Positions 4,687 through 7,030 of a DNA stretch of 7,030 nt are shown here, piece by piece. The stretch covers positions 1-7,030 of the forward strand of contig JAESUE010000350.1 in assembly GCA_016763235.1 (NCBI GenBank), given 5' to 3'. The notes below the pieces were generated by a model. That model searched no databases, was not told the origin of the DNA, and saw only the letters and a program-made list of their open reading frames with translations. The stretch comes from Pseudomonadales bacterium. Lineage in GTDB: Bacteria; Pseudomonadota; Gammaproteobacteria; Pseudomonadales; UBA3067. Numbering within the stretch: position 1 is the stretch's first letter; every line of letters begins with the position of its first letter. The translations under genes were made by a program, and so were the position numbers.

Positions 4687-6867
4687 ATGAATAAAAAGCT
4701 ATCGAGATTGTATTTTTCCCTGCTTGATATTGGGGTTGGGATTCATGCGACGGAAAAATCAAAACAACAGCATCGTTTGATTAATCAGATGACTTTAACG
4801 CTGATGGTGATTGGTGCTCCGTTCGTTTCGTATTTTTGGATGACGGGTACGTATTACCATGCTTCGGTTTTATCCGCAGGGGTAATAATGTCGTCATTCA
4901 TTTTGTTTATAAGTTGGCGTTTTCAAAACGGTAATCTTAGTGCCCACTTACTTCTTTCTATGCTATGTATTGTGTTTTCGGTGACAAATCTTCGAACTGG
5001 CGGCTTTAACTACCCGCACTTTAGCTGGACATACATTATTCCCGTGGTCGCAGGGTTATTGCTTGGTCGTGGTGGAATGTTTTTATATCTGGTAATACAA
5101 ACAGGTATCACGCTGGCATTTTATTTTGCGTGGCAGGCAGGGGTAGCACTGCCTAACATGATCCCCGTTGAGCACCAAGCGACTATGGCTGTCTTAAATA
5201 GAATTACAGTTGTTGCGACGTTGTCTTTCATTGTGTTGGGTTTTGTTCTAGAGCGCGAAAAAATCGAAAAAGAGCTAGTGAAAGCTAAGTCGGAGGCCGA
5301 GGCTGGAAGTAAGGCGACAAGTGAATTTTTGGCCACCATGAGTCATGAAATTCGGACGCCACTTAATGGTGTATTAGGAATGGCTGAACTTATGAATACG
5401 ACACAGCTCAATCAGGATCAGGCACGGTTTCTTAATAGTATTCGCAGTTCAAGTCGTTCTTTGTTAGCGGTTCTCAATGATGTGCTTGACTACTCTAAAA
5501 TTGAAGCAGGTCGGATGGATATTGAGAAAACGAAATTTAATTTTGCACAACTTGTAAGTGAAGCGGTTTCATTATTTGCCTTACGCTCCGCAGAGTCTGG
5601 CATCGAGTTGATTGTGTATATTGACCCCCTGTTACCCGTTGATGCTATCGGTGATTCAACGCGTATTAAGCAGGTCATTATAAACCTTTTGGGTAATGCA
5701 TTTAAATTTACAGAAAAGGGTGAGATTCAACTCATTGTGACGGGGGAAGCCAACGAACTTGGCTCGCTAATTGTTAAGTTTGAGGTAATTGACTCGGGGA
5801 TAGGTATTTCGCCAGAAAAGCAGCTTCACTTGTTCGACTCCTTCTCTCAGGCTGATGCAAGTACAACGAGAAAGTATGGGGGCAGCGGCCTTGGTTTGGC
5901 AATTTGTCGTCGTTTGGTCCGTCTTATGGATGGAGAGGTTGGCGTTGATAGTGCCGAGGGAATGGGTTCTACATTTTGGTTTACAGTTTCCGTTGGCGCT
6001 CTTAATTCCTCCGAGCTTAATGAATACCGTTCCGCTGTTGCTGGTATGCAAATTATCATTGCGGATAGCTGTTCAACGAGAAGCAAGCTGCTCCAAAAAT
6101 CATTGCCCTATTTTGATGTAAATGCTGACAATGTTCGAACCTTTGAAGGGATTAAAACCAAGCTTCAAAGCCAAAAGGAACAAAAAAAATATGATGCAGT
6201 CCTTATGGATACTCGATTTTCAGGAGGGAGTGGGCCGCGACTACTTAATGAACTAGCTTCTGATAAATCAGCTTTGAGTAGTAAGTTTATCTTGCTTGAT
6301 GACTTAACTGCGTTGCAGTTGAGCAGAGACAAGGACCTTCAACATATCGATTTTGTTATTGAAAAACCGCTGTTGATAAACGATCTTTTGCCATTACTAT
6401 CGATAAAATTGAATAAAGAGAACGTTTTTCAGCGCACCAATTTAGCGGAAGGAAGTTCTTTTCCTGGTTTTAAGGTGTTAATCGTAGAAGATAATGAAGT
6501 GAATCAGGCGGTTATTGAGGGGATTCTTGAGGTCTTACACGTTGGGTTTGAATTGGTTGAAAATGGACAGGAAGCGGTAGATTGGCTTATTAAAAACCCC
6601 CGTTCTTGCGATCTGGTTTTGATGGACTGTGAAATGCCCGTTATGGATGGGATAGAAGCAACCAAACAAATACGCAGCCAGCCTATTTTGGATAGAAATG
6701 GTAAGGATTTACCAGTGATAGCATTAAGTGCTCACGCATTGGAATCTAAAAAGACGGAATCATATGAAGCTGGGATGAATTATTTTCTGACCAAGCCTGT
6801 CGATGTCGAGGATATTGCTAGGGTGATCACGATGGTATCAAGGGGTGAGATTGATTTGCTGGGATAG
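4687..6867 (+). CDS. Hybrid sensor histidine kinase with six membrane helices and two receiver domains
   Basis: This 726-residue inner-membrane sensor kinase has six hydrophobic segments (about 34-54, 58-77, 84-100, 112-126, 128-148 and 166-186) and a charged helical linker (187-212). The HisKA domain has SHEIRTP with phosphoacceptor H220. The ATPase domain shows the N box with N333 and N337, DSGIGI at 369-374, LFDSF at 382-386 and GGSGLGL at 398-404. The first receiver (about 455-575) keeps D508 and K560 but has one acidic residue (D460) where two are usual, and lacks the normal Thr/Ser at ILLDD. The second (about 596-720) is complete, with E601, D602, D647, S681 and K703. There is no C-terminal Hpt domain, so onward phosphotransfer probably needs a separate Hpt protein and response regulator, neither of which is in the window. 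The membrane sensor matches no family I can name. An in-frame TGA directly precedes the ATG, fixing it as the earliest start, and no clear Shine-Dalgarno is present. Confidence 0.93.
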   Translation: MNKKLSRLYFSLLDIGVGIHATEKSKQQHRLINQMTLTLMVIGAPFVSYFWMTGTYYHASVLSAGVIMSSFILFISWRFQNGNLSAHLLLSMLCIVFSVTNLRTGGFNYPHFSWTYIIPVVAGLLLGRGGMFLYLVIQTGITLAFYFAWQAGVALPNMIPVEHQATMAVLNRITVVATLSFIVLGFVLEREKIEKELVKAKSEAEAGSKATSEFLATMSHEIRTPLNGVLGMAELMNTTQLNQDQARFLNSIRSSSRSLLAVLNDVLDYSKIEAGRMDIEKTKFNFAQLVSEAVSLFALRSAESGIELIVYIDPLLPVDAIGDSTRIKQVIINLLGNAFKFTEKGEIQLIVTGEANELGSLIVKFEVIDSGIGISPEKQLHLFDSFSQADASTTRKYGGSGLGLAICRRLVRLMDGEVGVDSAEGMGSTFWFTVSVGALNSSELNEYRSAVAGMQIIIADSCSTRSKLLQKSLPYFDVNADNVRTFEGIKTKLQSQKEQKKYDAVLMDTRFSGGSGPRLLNELASDKSALSSKFILLDDLTALQLSRDKDLQHIDFVIEKPLLINDLLPLLSIKLNKENVFQRTNLAEGSSFPGFKVLIVEDNEVNQAVIEGILEVLHVGFELVENGQEAVDWLIKNPRSCDLVLMDCEMPVMDGIEATKQIRSQPILDRNGKDLPVIALSAHALESKKTESYEAGMNYFLTKPVDVEDIARVITMVSRGEIDLLG

Positions 6868-6873
6868 TGTGTT

Positions 6874-6907
6874 CGCATGAAAGCCTTTTTGCTTTCATGC
6901 GATTTTC
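6874..6907 (+). terminator. Rho-independent terminator of the hybrid kinase gene
   Basis: A perfect 11-base stem, CGCATGAAAGC (6874-6884) with GCTTTCATGCG (6891-6901), has a six-base loop and is followed by ATTTTCT. It starts seven bases after the kinase stop codon. On the opposite strand there is no T-run after the stem, so it is less likely to serve the convergent gene. Confidence 0.85.
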
Positions 6908-6951
6908 TGCAATAAATGTAATTGGCTAAGTCGGTGCTTTGGGTTTAACGT

Positions 6952-7030
6952 TTATTGAATCCGCATTCCCGGTGTTGCACCTTCATCGGGGCTTAAGATC
7001 CAAATTTCCTTCCCTCCAGGCCCTGTGGCA
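6952..7030 (-). CDS. 3' end of an unidentified gene, cut by the window edge
   Basis: On the minus strand an open frame runs in from the right edge and stops at TAA (6954-6952), giving 25 residues that include GPGGKEIWILSPDEG and end in GMRIQ. The protein-like composition and the convergent layout with the kinase terminator in between support a real C-terminus. Too little is visible to name the family, and chance openness over 78 bases cannot be excluded. Confidence 0.5.
   Translation of the reverse strand, partial: ATGPGGKEIWILSPDEGATPGMRIQ

Noticed and set aside
5121..6121. Several open frames on both strands inside the kinase gene
   Set aside because: They overlap the well-supported kinase reading frame, lack start signals and show no family motifs.
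1..7030. CRISPR array, tRNA or rRNA genes
   Set aside because: No regularly spaced direct repeats, cloverleaf-like sequence or conserved ribosomal stretches were seen.

Overview
The window reads as chromosome from a free-living, probably marine or aquatic gammaproteobacterium. This is an inference from the gene content: a HopJ-family protein, a short membrane fatty-acid desaturase and a large hybrid sensor kinase, all at moderate GC. No ribosomal RNA or other marker gene is present, so the genus cannot be named.

Layout from left to right. Bases 1-367 are non-coding and carry two copies of a short palindromic repeat. Bases 368-1213 (+) encode a membrane fatty-acid desaturase, followed by a HopJ-family gene (1316-1675, +). 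A third repeat copy lies between hopJ and a convergent truA-like pseudouridine synthase gene (1834-2622, -). A 640-base stretch without a convincing gene follows. Next is a small single-pass membrane protein with a coiled-coil tail (3265-3696, +), which ends in a tandem hairpin and T-tract. Bases 3780-4686 again lack a convincing gene but are rich in inverted repeats: a 137-base nested structure, a fourth repeat copy with a clear 8-base target duplication, and three hairpins ahead of the last large gene. That gene (4687-6867, +) encodes a six-helix membrane hybrid histidine kinase with two receiver domains, and a strong intrinsic terminator follows it. At the right edge the C-terminal 25 codons of another gene enter on the minus strand.

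The genes do not form one pathway. The desaturase and hopJ may be co-transcribed. The small membrane protein, the truA-like gene and the kinase appear to be separate units. The most distinctive feature is the non-coding DNA. Four copies of a 44-68 base element share GTAAC-NN-CTCAG-type terminal inverted repeats. One copy is flanked by a 7/8 target-site duplication and another by a 6/8 match. This fits a miniature non-autonomous transposon, and GTAA ends with 8-base duplications resemble IS66-type elements. A second, unrelated structured element at 4129-4265 has nested stems and a possible pseudoknot, and could be a structured RNA or a different mobile repeat.
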